From Azolla caroliniana (lineage: Eukaryota > Polypodiophyta): a stretch of 64,000 bases of DNA. Made by a program: the position numbers and the translations under genes. How positions within the stretch are numbered: position 1 is the first letter of the stretch; each line of letters starts with the position of its first letter. The notes under the pieces are model-generated. The model had not been told where the DNA came from. It ran no database searches and saw nothing but the letters and a program-made list of their open reading frames with translations. Below, piece after piece: positions 30,831 to 42,419 of the stretch. Location of the stretch: positions 10,912,001 to 10,976,000 of the forward strand of contig JBHGNT010000017.1 of assembly GCA_043228905.1 (NCBI GenBank). Direction: 5' to 3'.

Positions 30831-31510
30831 TTAAGAACCTCTACGACTCCGCAACTCAAATAAAATTGTCATACAATGTGTTTTGGAGATAGCTTGGACC
30901 TTCTCCCCCAACAACTCAAGCAATTTTGGAAATGGTTGCGGGGCATAAAAATGAGTACGAAAGTTGTATGTTCTAGATTGTTGTTGATTCATAGAGCTAT
31001 ACAATTTAATGTTTGGATGAAAGGGGTGAATGTAGACAATATGTGTCCTTTTTGTATAAATGTACTGGAGACTACTAAACATGGTTTGTGGAGTTTTGAT
31101 TTTGCGATTGAAGTATGAAAAAGAACTAAAACAATGCTAATACTATTATCTCCTCAAGGAGTGAATGTATACATGGGTGGTGGTCCATTGCAAAAAACAA
31201 TCATACCCTTGAATGCACAAATAGAGATTGGTAAACCTGAAATATAGTAATTGGTAAGTAGTATCAATATTTGGTATATTTGGAAGGCCAAATGTTTGCA
31301 GATATTTCAAAATGTGACAAGGAAAACCTACTTAGGTAATTACTCAGATTTAGATAGAGATTGTGGGTAATTTTAAAGGTTCTTTGGATAACATAAAAGG
31401 TAATATGCAACGGGAAGAGTTACAACAGTTAGAGTTTCATGCAATATGGGACACATAAATATTTTTTGAGCAAATTTTTGACAAGATGGAGTGGTTTTAC
31501 TCTACATTCA
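30830..31510 (+). pseudogene. LINE C-terminal fragment (zf-RVT)
   Basis: Reads RLLLIHRAIQFNVWMKGVNV, then MCPFCINVLETTKHGLWSF, the Cys/His region found after the RT of plant L1-type LINEs. INIWYIWKAKCLQIFQNVTR follows in another frame. Several frame changes; no RT catalytic core and no clear poly-A tail. 31511-31900 holds only a T18 tract at 31647-31664 and no recognisable gene. Confidence 0.6.
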
Positions 31511-31899
31511 TGTATTTATTTAAGCCTATTGTTGGAACTTAACACGGGGGTAGTTACCTATATGTACATATTTCATATACAATCGTAGTCTGTTTCTTAA
31601 TACTGATGTCATATCTTTCTTGGTGAAAAAACATTTGTGATAGTTTTTTTTTTTTTTTTTACCAAAAAAACATTACTTCACATTAGTTAGCAAACAAAGT
31701 ACATCAAAGTTCAACCACATCCAGCAAAACTCACACTTCTCCCCACAAAACTAATCATAATCCCCACCCCCTCACTTACAACAAAGTATCCCACCGACTC
31801 TTTTTACACGGTAACTTACTTGTACCGTAGCTATACATATTTACATCTCCTGCCCACTAATGGAAGCCATTGGCGGAAACAACCATCTGGGTGCTTGGT

Positions 31900-33145
31900 A
31901 GTTCTATTTAGGCCATAATGATGATTTGACCATCATAGGAGAACCACCCCATTTCAACAGGAACTTTGACCGAGCCCTTTCTACTTCATCTGAGTCCCCT
32001 TGAATCGAATCGTATCATCAGCGCAACCAAGATACTAGCTCGAACCACATGTTTAGCAACACCCCTACTTCTTCATCTATGGCCTCCATTGGTTCTCGAG
32101 ATGTCATCTGGAACAACTCTGTTTCATTGATATGCTTTGCTCTGACTTCTTGGTCTTGATCGGGACAATCCTAGATACCTTGGATCCTCATTTTGATGAA
32201 GTTCACTTGTTCAGGGTCCTTCTCCAATGCAACATAGTTCTAGAACATCTTTAATGCACATGTTGTAATAGTACCTGATAGTAGAATGGAATTGCACATG
32301 TTACAAAAATTGAATACTAATCTATACGTTAATCTAAATTAATGTGATAAGACTTATATTATATACCTATGCCGGAGAAGAAATCTATAACCCAATAATC
32401 TGGGTTTGAAATCAACTCGATTAGGCGGTTAATTAATCTTTGGGGTATCTTTGGGGTTTCTGATAGGGGTTCATGAGACTCTTACCGCTAGATACATGAT
32501 TTAGTTTCTTCATCACAGCTGAACACATAATATAGTTGAGAATTTTTCTTTCATTCACATGTGCCCAAGCCTTCTTCTTTGTAATTGCACCGTAATACCC
32601 CACGCAAAGATGTTCCAATGCACTAACCATTCGATCTCCCGGGCTATGTGTGACATTTGTTTTAATCCTATTTACATTATACAATAATGTTCATAATACA
32701 TTTTGCAAATATTAAAACAACATTTATAATAATAAAAATAAAAACAACTTGTAACTTACCAATGCATATGTTCAGTTGCATGACATCACTCCTTCCAAGC
32801 AGTTGTGCTTGACAATGATTGACCCATGCTATGAAATATTACAATCCTCCATAATGGTGCAAGGGTCAGATCAACGAAGTCTTTTACCATCTTTTCAATT
32901 TGGGGGTACTTATACGGTACATCATCGTACATGGATCTCGTGATTCGGAATCCATATGGTATGTCAACAATAAGCAATGTACAGTGCCTCTTTGGTAATA
33001 TGTTAAGCATATTACCTACTTCCCCATTAAATACATTATTATAATTGCAGAAAACTTTTGACAGTCTCTGAATCTTCAGGTACTTTCGTCATTTTCTTTT
33101 CATACTTTGCATGTTCCAAGTGCATAATAAACGAGCTTGGAATGT
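31900..33145 (-). pseudogene. DNA N4/N6 methyltransferase relic, permuted (class beta), with introns
   Basis: Minus strand. The block NGEVGNMLNILPKRHCTLLI, VDIPYGF resembles motif IV (DPPY) of bacterial-type amino-methyltransferases. Further on, PQRLINRLIELISNPDYWVI, DFFSGIG joins across a 92-bp intron (32275-32366) to GTITTCALKMF and then NYVALEKDPEQ, giving motif I (FxGxGT). Order IV then I is the class beta arrangement. A second 92-bp intron (32668-32759) has a GTAAGT donor. At least three stops or frameshifts make it a pseudogene. Introns with good splice sites argue for a long-resident plant gene, not contamination. It is split by element E at AATGT and continues at 46242. Confidence 0.65.
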
Positions 33146-33656
33146 TGTTGTAGGTTTTAGGGTTAGGGTTAAGGACGACGATGATGATGAATGATAACTA
33201 TGATGATTGGTAATGAAGATGGACATGGTGATGGAGAGTATGATGGTGAGAGAGATCATATAGAGAAGCATTGCGGGGTGGGGGGTGGTGCCTAGAATGG
33301 CTCCACCCCCCTCCCAAGGGGGTTCAACGTGAGAGAGGGAGAGAGAAGAGAAAAGGTGTCAAAGAGAGAGAGATTAGAGAGAAAATGTTCATTCATGTTT
33401 CATTCATTCCCCATAAGGGGTTAAATAGTAGAAGAGGGGGTAGATACATAGGGGTGTAGGCCCCCTCGAGCATTCATACTGGACACTCACTCACACCTCC
33501 TCGTATCCATCCACATGCACACACGTGTGCATGTGTTCACATACGTATCGACTCACAATTACATTTATGCCTCCTACACATACACAACAACATCATGATA
33601 ACATTCGACCCTTGATCATCACACTTGACTCTCCGTACATCTCGTACGGGGTAACA
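33146..33656 (-). repeat. 3' LTR of element E
   Basis: TGTTGTAGG...GGGGTAACA on the plus strand, 511 bases. Two telomere-type TTTAGGG units are at 33155-33168. Confidence 0.85.
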
Positions 33657-34578
33657 CAATATGGCAAGCCCGTGGGAAAGTGCCTTGCACGTCGATCCCA
33701 CGTGCCTTGATGATGATATTTCTTTGACCGGAACTTCCATCGGTCCTTTCAACGATCGACTCCCTCGATCGGAGTGCTTGACTCGAACATCTTTGTCGGT
33801 TAGCAAATCTTTCCGCGACACGAACATTCTCATTTTGTCGGCTTACGAACTTCGTCATGGGTTCAAAATCATGTCGTGTGTATGTATGTTCTTCCTTTGT
33901 TTTGAGTGTGTGAGTAGTCTTGGGGATTTTCAAAATTTTGGTGGTGCCCTCTTGTTTTTTAAAATGTTATATTGTACCCTCATGTGTTTAAAATTATGCT
34001 TGATACCCCTCAAATGTTTTAAAATTTCATGGATGCCCTCATCTCCTTTTTTCCCTCTCTCTCGTATTTCTATTTGGTCTTGTTATGATTTGAGTTTTGC
34101 TTTTAGGTCGTTTTTCCTTCGCTTTTGTGTTTGTCTTCTTCTCTGCTTCTTACATTTCTCTCTTGCCGTTGTCTGCATCTTTCTCTTCTTCCCTCCTTCT
34201 TGCGATTCGTTAGCTTTCTTCTCTTCAAGAGAAAGGCTTCTATCTTCCTCTTCATCCTCTTCCAATCTATTTGATCTCTGTCTATTTGTCTTAGTTCATG
34301 CTCATCTTGTTATCTCTTTCTCCCCTATGTTTCTTCTTCTTCTTCTTCTGTGTTGTTTCGAGCCATTTCTTCCTCCGCTCGTCGACCTGCTCTCCGTCGT
34401 TGTCATTGTCTCCTTCGCTTTTCGCGGCTCTGTTGCCGGCTACGTCGCTTTTCGGTGTCAATGTCCCATCATCTGGTTGTTGCCGTTGCCGTTGCCATTG
34501 CCATGGTTGTACATTTCGACTATCATCTCTGTCACTCTTTGACTCTGTTTGGCCGTCGTCCCGCTATTTGTCCGTCTC
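33657..34578 (-). other. Internal region of E, downstream part
   Basis: No recognisable protein. A plus-strand open frame of 293 codons here is hydrophobic, Cys/Phe-rich and pyrimidine-driven. On the minus strand the last bases before the 3' LTR read CCCACGGGCTTGCCATATTG, similar to elements A and D. Confidence 0.5.
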
Positions 34579-34583
34579 CATCT

Positions 34584-35044
34584 TGTTACCCGTTCCTTTG
34601 GGTGAACACCTTCGATAGATCTGCGTCTATCGGTCTTCAAGGGCATGGTACGTGAAGGCTCGTATAGAGGCGTCGAGAGAGATACAGGGCTCAGAGAGAA
34701 AACACTAGCGAGGTTTTGATAGACGTGGCGGCGTGAAACTCATAGGTATAGATCGAACCACAGACTGATGCAGCAAAAATAGGCACAATTAAGATATATT
34801 ACTATGGCTGAAAAGATTACAGAACACGGCCTATGGCCGGTGACCTTACGAGTGTATCTAATTACGAATGACCAAGCTAGTGCTTCCACCTATATTTTCT
34901 TCTCTCTCTCCCTTTTTTCTGAGGTACTGCTCCTCGTTTAAATAACTTTTCCCCTAACACACAACCGAGCCATCGGTGGCCCGTGATACTTGGACTCGGC
35001 GTTTGCTAATTTCCTAATTTTACATTTCTGTCCTCTGGACAACA
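34584..35044 (-). repeat. 3' LTR of element D
   Basis: TGTTACCC...CTGGACAACA. Just inside lies CCTGGCACGCCCGTGGG on the plus strand, that is, a primer-site-like sequence in inverted orientation. TTATTTAAACGAGG on the minus strand is TATA-like. Confidence 0.9.
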
Positions 35045-35152
35045 CCTGGCACGCCCGTGGGACAGGACCTTGTCCGTCGGACCCACGACTTACAAAATAC
35101 TACAATATTACAAAAATTACCTTTTAGGCGTGATCCTCGTTTCATTCCTCCT

Positions 35153-38100
35153 TTAAGATGTCGAGGATGCTTTCGGGGTCCGGGGTGGTGGCAGGGTCAT
35201 TTGGTTGGACTGTCGGTGCGGGGGGTTGAGTTTGGTCCGGGGGTGGCATATCTTCTCGGGCGTCTGCCTCGGGTGCGGCCGATTCTTCTGGTGGGAGTGT
35301 GGGTTCGTGGGCGCTGGCCTCTCCTTCGATAGGCTTTGGTACCGTGTGGACGTCCATGGGATGTCTGTTGGCCGGGACAAGTTCCTCCTATGCCGTGTCC
35401 GTGATCTCTTTGCTGGGAGGTTCTTCTTTCTGCTCTGTGGCTGTTGGAGGGCTGGTCGGGATGGCTGCGAGTCGTTCTCGTTCGAAGGCTTCTGCTTCCA
35501 GGCGAAACAACATCTGACCGTCATTGAAGTCCTCCATTATTTGCTCGATTGCCGCGGTGTGAGATTTTGCCAGGGACTGGTAATCCTCGGTTAAATCTGC
35601 ACGCAGGTTTTGAATGCTGGCTTCGTCCATTTTGTAGAAGCCGCAACCCTCCTTCCGTCAGTTCTCGGCGTCGGCGCGTAAAATATGCAATTCGGCAGCT
35701 TGGCCTGACTGTTCTTTGCATCCGCGGTTACGAGCTGGAGAGCCTGCTCGTAACGCTTGGTGAGTTCTTCGGTGGCTTGCTCCCGTTCTTTCTAACACGT
35801 GGCCCGGATTTGTTCCCGTTCGATGATTCTCTCTTCTTGAAGGGCGAAGTAGGAATCCGATAAGGCGTCTTTTTGCTCCGAAAGTAGCTTGCATTTGATG
35901 AAAAACTCGTCAGCCATCTCTTTAAGGGTCGTACGCTGACTCTGCAGCTCGGCATTCTCCGCGTTCATCCTCTCCTCCCGTTCGCGATTTCTTTCCTCCT
36001 ACCGCTGGTTCCAGTCGTGTGCATTGTCGAGCGCGGCCTGTAGGTCTAGAACCTCCGTCTCTTTCTTCACCACTGTGGCTGCGTATTCCTCCAGCTTGCT
36101 TTTGAGTTCGGCTTCCTTGGCCGCGGCTTGCGCTTGTACCCGGCCCAGTGCTTCGTTCTGCTCGTGTATCCTTTGGTCGGCCTGGGCTCTTATCTCGGCC
36201 ATTTGCTTGGAAGCTTCTTCTTTTAGGCGAGCCATCGCCTCTTGATGCCGTTGCTCGTGTCTCTCGGTTCGCCGTTGTTCTTCTTTAAGCTCCGCACGGT
36301 AATCCCGGAGCGGGGGTTCTGTCTGGGTTGCCACCTCCTTGGTTGCACGAGGTGCGGGTAGTTCGGTTTGCTCCACGGCCGTGGCCGCCTCGGTTGTTGT
36401 GCAGGCATTGACCATTTGTAACGAGTCCATTTGTGTACTGGCCTGCACCTTCAGGATGGAGTCGGTGATGGTGCTTTCATCCATCATTGTTATGCGTGGA
36501 GGCGTTGGGAGGGCCTCGGTGGTCGTTACTGGAAGGCTCGAGACTTGTTGTTCCAGCCGGTTTTGCTCCCAGGCTGCCAGCTTCTGGTTCGCAGCGTGCC
36601 ATAGTTCTGTAGCTATCTTAGCCTGTTTTTGGGCTACTTTTATCTTTCGGGCCATGTCTTTGGCTGCCCGCGTAGTGCGATCCAGGTCCCGATATGCCTC
36701 GATAAGGGCCGGGTTCAACTCGGGGACCTCCATGAGGAGAGCGGCCTGTTTTTCCTGCTTCTTCCTCTCGATTTTTTGTAAAGCCCTGTCCTCCTGGGGC
36801 TCAATTTCACCTATTAGCGCGCGTTGAATCATTTTTGTTTCGGCGTGCTCTTCCGCCATCCGAGCGGCTGCCGCGACTTGGGCTTTGGCGAGGAAGTCGA
36901 CCAACTCGAATGACGTACTGAGGCGTAGGAGCGCACTAAATTCGTAAGCCTCCGCGGGGAGGTCCTTATACCCGAGGACTTCATCCTCCGAGATCTGTGT
37001 TGTCTGCCCATGCTCGATCGTTCCCTGGTTCAGCGATGCCTCCGCAGGGGTGATGGCCAGGTTGCTCTGTCTGACCACTAAGGCTTGCTCCTGATGTGGC
37101 TCCTTTTGTTCTTCCGAGGACTCGCGGTTGAGTCGTCTTCTTTTGCTTGGTTGTGTTTGGGGTTCCGGGGCCGGTAGTGTCGTTTCCTCCGCCTGCTTCC
37201 TTTTCTGGGGTCTTGGTGGTGCAGCCTGTTGTGTGTTGGAGCGTGGGCTAGGTCCTGGGGACGTTACCGAGGGGCGCAACGTTGGCTGTCGAATGGTGAC
37301 GTCATCGACCGTGTTGTCTGACGTGGCTACCTCCCCCTCCCATTCTTGGCAGGTCTCGGAAACTACCCTTTTTTGTTGGGGTTGGGCGGGTGGTGGAGCA
37401 GATGCGGTTTTCTGGTCGGCGGCAGGGGGTGAAGGCGATGTGGGCTCCTCCCATGCTTCAAGGCTGATGGCCACGAATTTCTCTCTCTGCCTCCGTGGTG
37501 GTGGTGGGGACGTGAGTGCGCGAGGGGAAGGAAGCGAAGAGGGTGGGTATAGCACCATCAAAAAGTGGGTAAGAACAGACAACATCTTCTTACCGGACTG
37601 AAATGAAGCTAAGGCGGCGCGGAGTCCTTCGTCTGTGATGATTCCCCAATCGATTCTATTTCCTTCATAAGCGCTAATGATGATGGCTGCCTTGTTCTGC
37701 GGCATGCTCGTTGGGTTCGTATGCACGAACGCATACTCCATCAAGATACGAGCAATCTCCCCGAAAGCTTTGTTGGGCCCGCCATACGTGCGATATGCCT
37801 TCCCTGTGGCTGAGTACTCACCGAAGTACGCCTTCATCTTTGATGCCGGGGGTATGTCGACCTCATGGTCCCCTCCCCGTTGCAGGTCCAAAACAGCCCG
37901 AAGCACGTTGTTGGTGATGGCTTCGGGACTTATACGTTTCACCACAGTTTGGGCATCTGGGTGCGCGGGGGCAGCGATGATCTTCAGGTAACCGCCCATT
38001 CCTCGTTCCTGGAGCCAAGCGCGGGTTTCTGCTGAGGCGGTAAGAGGCATAGTGGAGATGGAGGCTGGGTTCGACTGTGTGGAAGCGTGAAGCAAAGTGA

Positions 38101-38350
38101 TGAGGCGAGGACGAGCTACAGCAGGAGCAACAGGAAGTGGAAGTCTAGCAGAGAGGTTATGAGAGTGGAAGAGGGCTTGAGAGCAAGAGCGCTTTGCGTG
38201 ATGAGGGCAAGATGGGGTTTCTGATCTTGATAGCAATGGAGATGGAGAGCGATAATGGTCTGTGCTGCGTTTTGGAAACGGTTTTGGTAACTTGTTCCTA
38301 GGGTTTTGTGCCTGCAGCGAATCCTGAAGATTCTGAGTCGTGGGTGCCAT
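35153..38350 (-). pseudogene. ORF3 of element D: coiled-coil protein of unknown function
   Basis: 783 codons open to 35999, then homologous-looking sequence to 35153 interrupted by TAG at 35999, 35792 and 35388 plus one frame change near 35690. The intact product was probably over 1000 residues. Residues 1-100 are disordered; Met101 (MPLTASAETRAW, 38050) is a possible start. About 100-265 looks globular (GGYLKIIAAPAHPDAQTV; MKAYFGEYSATGKAYRTYGG). About 270-420 is Pro/Ser-rich with basic KRRR (nuclear-signal-like). About 480-780 is Ala/Glu/Gln/Lys heptad coiled coil. There is no signal peptide or membrane span, so it is not an obvious envelope. Element A keeps the homologous C-terminus. Confidence 0.6.
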
Positions 38351-38620
38351 AATAAGTGACTAGCACCACGTGTCCTGAAGGTGAGTGGGGTGCTTCCAGT
38401 GCTTTGCATGTGGTTTGCATGTGTGAACAACTTAAATAGGTACTAACTGAGTGGTGGCGAGGGGTGGAGCATAGAGAGTTGAAGGTAACTTGAACTAAGA
38501 GTGGAGGTGAGGGGTGCTCCTAAACTTGTGGGTGCCTAGGTGGGTGGTGTAGGTGTAGCTAAACAGTGGTTAATCCTACCTACTACTACTTTTATTAATT
38601 TCAAGAAGGTGGGTGAGTCC

Positions 38621-41600
38621 TTATGCAGGGGGACACGTGGCGTCCTCCGTGGTGATCTCCCGAGTCTCGTTGGTGCCGTGTGGCTTGGTAAACGGGTTGG
38701 GTGGTGTAGTCCCTCGATATGGTCTAAGCCGAAAACCATTGGCCCAGCTTTTGACCGTGTCGCCGGCGAGTGTGCCGAGCTGGAACGTCCCGTTGAACTC
38801 GTCGATAATCCAGAATGGACCGGTCCACCGAAATCTTAATTTTCCCGGCATTGACCCGAGTCGTGTTTGGAAAAGAAGGACTGGTTTGCCGATGGTGAGC
38901 TCCTTCTCCAGCCCATGTCGATGTCGATCCACGAAAGCCTTGCGTTGCCATTGGCGTTGTTCGAGCTGGGCCATACTTTCTATCCTATCTTCCCCGAGTT
39001 CGAGGAGTTGTTCCAGCCGGTATTGCTCAGATTCGGCCTCGAGGAGCCGTGCTTTGACTTGAACTCGGAGGCTCGGAACTTGGAACTCGACGGGCATTAC
39101 GGCTTCTAAACCGAACGCCATTCGAAAGGGGGTCGATTGGATGCTTGTTTTGAAAGTCGTACGATACGCCCACAACGCACTCTGGAGTTTGTCATCCCAA
39201 TCGGTCCTGTTTTCATTGACGATCTTCTTCAGTATGGTTTGGAGGATTTTATTTGTCGATTCTGCCAAGCCGTTCGCCTACGGGTAGTATGGTGTGCTTT
39301 TCTTGTGCACCACCGCGTAGTGGTGTGTAAGCTCACGTATTATATGATTGACGAAGTGCCCACCTTGGTCACTAACGAGCTCGATTGGACATCCGTAACG
39401 GCACCAGAGGTGCTCGTACACAAATTTAGCCGTGGATGCCACTGTGTTGTCTCAGAGTGCCTTAGCGTCGACCCTTTTGGTGCAGTAATCCGTGGCAACG
39501 ATAATATATCTATTCCCTGTTCGGGCCGCGGGTGGTTTGAAAGGGCCTACAAAATCCAAACCCCATTTTTGAAATGGGTCCAACGGAAGAATCGGCTGGT
39601 GTGGCATTCGTGACTGTTCCATTGGTTGCCCCAGTTGTTGGCACAAATCGCACTGCCTGCAAAACTCGTGAGCGTCTTTCTTCGTTGTTGGCCACCATAA
39701 TCCACTTTGCCAAACTTTCCTTGCCGTGGAATCCCCGACGTAGTGTCCCCAAGCTACTCCCTGGTGGGCTTCCTGAAGAACACGTTCTTCTCGAACTGCC
39801 GAATCGCTCGGCGCCATATGCCGTCCGAGCCTTTGTGGTAGAGAATGTCCGAGACGAGGCAAAAATTCTGGCTACGCACTGTTAGGCGTTTCCTCGTGTC
39901 AAGGGTCATGTGCTCGGGAGGTACACCGGTAGTGAGAAAATAGGTCATCTCCGTGATCCATTCATCTCTGTTATCGTCTGGTACCGTGGTCAGGTTAAAT
40001 AGGCTAGCGTCTGGTAGCTCGTCGTACGTTGTTTTCGCCGGTTCTCCTGACTCAAGACGGCTCAAGTAGTCGGTGATGGCATGTTGTACCCCGGGTCGAT
40101 GCTGAATCTGAAAATCAAACTCTTGTAGTAGGAGCATCCACCGAGCCAACCGTCCAATGAGGGCTTGTTTATTGACCAAATAAATAAGGGCCGAGTGATC
40201 CACGTGAAAGGTAAATTTTCGGCCCAAGAGGTAATGCCGAAATTTATTGATGCTATAAATCATACCGAGGGCCTCCCGCTCGGTGGTGGAGTAATTCTTT
40301 TCCGCGGTCGAGAACCGTCGGCTGGCATAGTACATGGGCCTATACCAATTCGGGGGTGTGCATTGCATCAGAGCACTTCCGATGGCGATGTCCGAAGCAT
40401 CTACGAAGACGTGAAACGGTTCGGACCAAACCGAAGACTGGACCACCGGGGCATGTGACAACATTCGTTTCAGGGTCTGATAAGCCGTATCCTCGACTGA
40501 CGTCCATTGGAAAGGAAGGCGATGGACTGCCGCATGTAAGGGTGTCGCGAAATCGGCCAAGTGTCGTATCATTCGGCTGTGCCATCGGATCTGTCCCAAA
40601 AAACGGCTTAGTGCCTTAGCATTCGAGGGTGCGGTGGCATCCAGGATTGCCTTTACTTTATCCGGGTCCATAGCGATGCCTTCTTGACTAACAATGTGGC
40701 CGAGAAGGTTGCCGCTAGTGACTAAGAACGCGCATTTCGCCGGGTTTAAACTCAATCAAGCTTGGTGACATCGGTCCAGGCAGAGTCGTAACTGGGTCAT
40801 GTGTTCCCGTCGATGGCCATACACGGCGAAATCGTCAAGAAAAACTTGCATGAACGTCGGGATGTAGTCATGAAAGATTTCAGTGATGATGCGCTGGAAC
40901 GTAGCCGACGCTGTTTTTAGACCGAACATCATAACTTCTGCTACAAAAACGCCCCATTCCGTGACGAAAGCGGTTTTCTCCTGATCCTCCGGGTGCATTC
41001 TTATCTGGTTATAGCCGCTGAACCCGACGAGGAAACAGTAGCATTCGTGGCCGGCTACCGTGTCGAGGACGCTATCCGTGAATGGGAGAGGGAAACCGTC
41101 GGTGACTGTTGCCGCGTTAAGCTTCCGATAGTCGACGCAGACGCAGATTTTTCCGTTCTTCTTTGGGACCACTACGATCGGGCTCAACCATGTAGCCCGT
41201 TTAATAGGGCGAATGAAGCCCACTCGGAGTAACTTGTCAATTTCCTCTTTGACTTCAGCGGCGTAGTTGGGGTTCATCCTGTAGCGCCTCTGCTGAACCG
41301 GCCGAGTGTCGGGTAAGATGTGAATTTGATGTTGGTAGTATTGAGGATCCAACCCCTTCATATCGGTGTAAGACCAAGCGAAAACATCCTGGTAGTCGGT
41401 GAGTAATTTTACGAGGCATGCCCGTTCGCCGGTTGGTAGATTATTGGCAATTTGTACCGTATGGGGATTCTCGTCCGAACCGAGGTTTATTGTTTCCAGG
41501 GTTGATGCTTTCACTCGTTGTGAAATGGCGAGTTTGCGTTCAAAAGCCTCCTGAGCATGACGTAGCTCGGCAACTGTGGTTGCATCGGGTTCCTCCTGGG

Positions 41601-42414
41601 GTGGTGACTCCTCCGTGACTTCCTCGTCTTTAGATGGCTCGATGGTTGGTAAGGCATTGATTTCGAAGAGAGGAATGATCGTGGGATGATCATCTAGGAA
41701 GTCATCGACCTCCTCATCGGCCAATCCGTCGAGCATATGGACCCCTTCCGCGTATAACGGCGAAGTGTTGAGGGCGACGGGTACTCGTTCTTTAGTGATG
41801 ATTCGGACTTTTGTCTTCCCTCTTCGGAACGAGATCATGTTGCATTGCCAATGTTGCTTGATATTCGCTGTTCGCAACCATGGTCGACCTAGTAACATTG
41901 GGTAGGTGCCTTGTGTCTCCAGTCGTAGCACGACGGCCGAGATCGTGAACATGTGGCCGCCGAGTGTGAAGTCGAGATGGCGGATTAAACCAATGGGGCG
42001 AACGGAGCGGGTGTCGGCCATCCGAAGCCAAAAGGGGCATGGTTCCCATTGATTCAGGCCGAGTTTGAGACACGTTGATTCGCTAATGACGTTTACGCCA
42101 TATCTGCCGTTGATGATGCATCCGTGAAGGTCTTGTCCCTTAATGATGATTCGCACGGCTGGGTTCTGAGAATCCATGAGTTGTGGACCGGTTTCTGCTT
42201 CGGTGAGGTGTACCGGTTGTGTCACAGCCTTTGTATTGGCCTGTAGTGCCGCCAGGGTGTCCCGAAATCTCGGCATGAGTGGTAGCAGTTTATGTAGGGG
42301 CAACGAGATGCGGGAGTTGGTAAGAACATCCCATAGCTGGTTGTCCTCCGACGACGTGGATGGTGCCGGGGTTTGTGATACTTCACTGGGCCCATCCTTC
42401 ATATCAGTTTGCAT
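38621..42414 (-). pseudogene. Pol polyprotein of element D (PR-RT-RH-INT)
   Basis: Protease: CIINGRYGVNVIS (Asp changed to Asn at the active site) and MLLGRPWLRTANI. RT: VVVPKKNGKICVCVDYRKLN, FSGYNQIRMHPEDQEKTAF, VFLDDFAVYG. A TGA follows at 40756-40758 in the connection. RNase H: FHVFVDASDIAIGSAL, HVDHSALIYLVNK. A frame change lies near 39800. Integrase: CDLCQQLGQ (zinc end), [38 protein letters not shown] and TAG stops occur at about 39452 and 39270. The C-terminal part ends at 38621. It would carry out processing, cDNA synthesis and integration. Confidence 0.9.
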
Positions 42415-42419
42415 GCGTG

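Noticed and set aside
31647-31664. Poly-T tract as poly-A tail of a retrogene
   Set aside because: The neighbouring methyltransferase relic has introns and so is not a processed copy; no other retrogene body was found.
31900-33145. Bacterial contamination for the methyltransferase
   Set aside because: Introns of 92 bp with correct GT-AG sites and phases, and plant LTR elements inserted in it.
33661-34542. 293-codon plus-strand frame starting just inside an LTR of E
   Set aside because: Opposite to the orientation given by the primer site, pyrimidine-driven hydrophobic composition and no gag or pol similarity.
36339-36827. Antisense frames over ORF3 (162, 157, 104 codons)
   Set aside because: Shadows of the biased coiled-coil codons on the other strand.
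35999-38350. Retroviral-type envelope gene
   Set aside because: The slot fits, but there is no signal peptide, cleavage site or transmembrane segment; it is a coiled-coil protein.
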